Assembly (NCBI GenBank): GCA_045630265.1
Contig: JAZQSV010000009.1
Span: 1-24,408, forward strand
Length of the DNA stretch: 24,408 bases
From: UMGS1279 sp045630265
GTDB taxonomy: Bacteria; Bacillota; Clostridia; Oscillospirales; Acutalibacteraceae
Direction of reading: 5' to 3'
Below the pieces are notes generated by a model that saw nothing but the letters and a program-made list of their open reading frames with translations, was not told where the DNA came from and did no database searches. A program made the translations under genes and the position numbers. Of this stretch, positions 23,019-24,408 are shown piece by piece (position 1 is the stretch's first letter; every line of letters starts with the position of its first letter).

Positions 23019-23909
23019 ATGTCAAACACGAAAAATATCATAAATGACCTTAAAACGTTAAGGTGGCAAAATTTTATATTTTTAATATTGGCAGGCACTA
23101 TAAACGCCTTTGGTGTTACAGTGTTTTTGGCGCCTGTGCATCTCTATGACAGTGGTATTTCAGGTACATCAATATTACTCTCACAAATAACCCCCGAATA
23201 TCTTACCCTGTCAATTTTTCTCTTAATTTTAAATATACCGCTCTTTCTGTTTGGCCTTAAAAAGCAAGGTTCGGCTTTTACCGTTTATTCGATTTTTGCG
23301 GTTGGTGTTTATTCTCTTGTTTCTTGGCTTATAACCGACATTTTGCCTATTGACGTGAGCATTGCCTCGCCGCTTGCGGGGGAAGATTTGCTTCTTTGCG
23401 CCCTTTTCGGCGGTGTTATATCGGGCGTTGGAAGCGGTCTTACCATACGCTACGGCGGCGCTATTGACGGCGTAGAGGTAATGGCGGTTATCTTCTCTAA
23501 AAAGCTGGGCATCACGGTTGGCACCTTTGTTATGATATATAACGTAATTTTATATGTTGTATGCGGATTTTTAATTGAAAGCTGGATACTTCCGCTTTAC
23601 TCCATTGTTACCTATGCCGCAGGCCTTAAAACGGTTGACTTTGTGGTTGAGGGTCTTGATAGAAGTAAAGAGGTTATGATTATTACCTCTCGCCCCGAGG
23701 AAATTTCTGCCGCCTTGATGGGCGCCTTTGAATGCGGCACCACCAAAATTGCGGCTAAGGGCGGATACTCTAATGAGGATAAAACTATGATTTATTTTGT
23801 TGTAAACCGCTTTCAGATTGCGCGTATGAGAAATATTATTCACAAAATTGACCCAAAGGCCTTTGTAACCATTAGCGAGGTGGCCGACGTTTTTAAGGCA
23901 AACGACTAA
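23019..23909 (+). CDS. YitT family membrane protein (DUF161 + DUF2179)
   Basis: A 296-residue protein with about five or six membrane segments in residues 18-205 and a soluble C-terminal DUF2179 domain of about 80 residues (EVMIITSRPEEISAALM to VTISEVADVF). Family marks are the N-terminal NAFGVTVFLAP with GISGTSILL, and the GLTIRYGGAIDGVEVMAV segment. The family is widespread in Firmicutes with several paralogues per genome; the transported compound is not firmly known. It is monocistronic, with a consensus promoter and its own terminator. Its terminator is also the point where the downstream serC gene is cut. Confidence 0.92.
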   Translation: MSNTKNIINDLKTLRWQNFIFLILAGTINAFGVTVFLAPVHLYDSGISGTSILLSQITPEYLTLSIFLLILNIPLFLFGLKKQGSAFTVYSIFAVGVYSLVSWLITDILPIDVSIASPLAGEDLLLCALFGGVISGVGSGLTIRYGGAIDGVEVMAVIFSKKLGITVGTFVMIYNVILYVVCGFLIESWILPLYSIVTYAAGLKTVDFVVEGLDRSKEVMIITSRPEEISAALMGAFECGTTKIAAKGGYSNEDKTMIYFVVNRFQIARMRNIIHKIDPKAFVTISEVADVFKAND

Positions 23910-23927
23910 ATAATACTGTGAAAATTT

Positions 23928-23964
23928 AAAAGCGTTATCTACAAAATGTAGGTAACGCTTTTTT
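23928..23964 (+). terminator. Terminator of the YitT-family gene
   Basis: AAAAGCGTTATCTAC (23928-23942) pairs with GTAGGTAACGCTTTT (23948-23962), with one T-G wobble, and runs into six T. The 3' half overlaps the end of the serC remnant on the other strand. Confidence 0.88.
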
Positions 23965-24237
23965 ACTGCCATTCATAAGGTTTAAGGGCACTGCCGCAAA
24001 CTGCGTAGATGCACCCCCCTGCAAGAATAAGACCTTGTAATTGTCGGGGATTTCAAGCAAAGCGCGAAGCTTGCGTTCTGCCCCCTTGATGATTTCGTCG
24101 TACACGGGGGAACGGTGGCTCATCTCCAGCACGGACATACCGCTGCCCTGATAATTCAACATCTCTGCCGCCGCAATCTCCAACACTTCCTGCGGAAGCA
24201 TCGACGGACCTGCGGAAAAATTATATACTCTTTCCAT
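23935..24237 (-). pseudogene. serC: Phosphoserine aminotransferase, N-terminal fragment only
   Basis: SerC is a PLP enzyme of about 360 residues that converts 3-phosphohydroxypyruvate and glutamate to phosphoserine. Only about 94 N-terminal residues are present: YNFSAGPSMLP, the YQGSGMSVLEMSHRS block, and LQGGASTQFAAVPLNLMNGSKKA. After KKA the normal continuation (DYV.TG.W) is replaced by six unrelated residues and a stop, encoded by the YitT terminator. The PLP lysine and the large and small domains are missing, so this cannot be active. The start is intact, with AAGGAG over the proC stop. Either a deletion/rearrangement or an assembly join cut the gene; the flank is also richer in G+C (about 54% by hand count over 24001-24180). 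Confidence 0.9.
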
Positions 24238-24248
24238 TTCTCTGCTCC

Positions 24249-24408
24249 TTATTTCTTTAACTCGATTGTTCTACGGTATGCCGCCTCGACTGCCGATGCC
24301 GCTACCTTTTCTAAGTCGCCCTTTTCTAAAGCCGCAACCCCTGCAAGCGTCGTCCCACCGGGGGAGCATACTCTATTTTTTAAGTCAATAGGGTCGGCGT
24401 ATTGTTGC
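24249..24408 (-). CDS. proC: Pyrroline-5-carboxylate reductase, C-terminal part (cut by window edge)
   Basis: The frame is open from the window edge to TAA at 24251-24249 and gives 52 residues. The segment VCSPGGTTLAGVAALEKGD and the ending AVEAAYRRTIELKK are the conserved C-terminal dimerisation domain of ProC, which makes proline from pyrroline-5-carboxylate with NAD(P)H. It is upstream of serC in the same direction; AAGGAG for serC overlaps its stop codon, so the two were an operon. The coding start is outside the window. This segment belongs with the serC fragment and may come from a different genomic location than the rest of the window. Confidence 0.9.
   Translation of the reverse strand, partial: QQYADPIDLKNRVCSPGGTTLAGVAALEKGDLEKVAASAVEAAYRRTIELKK

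Noticed and set aside
1..24408. CRISPR arrays, insertion sequences, integrases, attachment sites, tRNA genes
   Set aside because: No regularly spaced repeats, transposase motifs, terminal inverted repeats or cloverleaf sequences were seen on either strand.

Overview
The window looks like a chromosomal segment of a low-to-middle GC Gram-positive anaerobe, most likely a gut-type Clostridia (Bacillota). This is inferred from gene content (FakA/FakB, YitT, DUF2975-XRE-DUF4173, stand-alone EutH), strong AGGAGG-type ribosome sites, clear sigma-A promoters with 17-base spacers, frequent TTG starts and compact hairpin-T terminators. There are no tRNA or rRNA genes, transposases, phage genes or CRISPR arrays.

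Left part (1-8550): the tail of an XRE regulator; a gene-free stretch that folds and may be a 6S-like RNA; an alpha/beta hydrolase; uridine kinase (minus strand); a three-gene operon PHP phosphatase - EutH-type permease - HAD phosphatase whose genes overlap by TTGA stop/start junctions; a DUF2975 - small XRE - DUF4173 membrane module; and thymidine kinase with an altered Walker A.

Middle and right part (8544-22796): mostly genes for cell-envelope and acyl-lipid chemistry. A minus-strand pair encodes a membrane-anchored alpha/beta hydrolase with a cysteine at the nucleophile elbow and a polysaccharide deacetylase. Divergent from it runs fakB-fakB-fakA-plsX, which would take up and phosphorylate free fatty acids and exchange acyl-phosphate with acyl-ACP. 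Next come a GT2-GtrA glycosyltransferase with a second membrane-anchored hydrolase (minus), then a lysophospholipase/monoacylglycerol-lipase-like enzyme (plus). A six-gene minus-strand operon follows: zinc-ribbon membrane protein, acyl-activating enzyme with a fused carrier domain, two PlsC-like acyltransferases, a free acyl carrier protein and DUF2953. Together these read as a fatty-acid salvage and membrane-lipid assembly neighbourhood: lipases release acyl chains, Fak and the ligase activate them, PlsX/ACP carry them and PlsC-like enzymes transfer them. This joint role is inference. PlsY, PlsB and CdsA are not in the window.

Right edge (22958-24408): a YitT family membrane protein with its own promoter and terminator. 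Directly in its terminator a serC gene stops after about 94 recognisable residues, preceded on the minus strand by the end of proC. The join lies in a short sequence (AAAAAAGCG) that fits both partners, so it is either a real deletion/rearrangement or an assembly join.

Several starts were moved from the longest open frame on ribosome-site and promoter evidence. The only gene-free stretch above 300 bases is 161-474.
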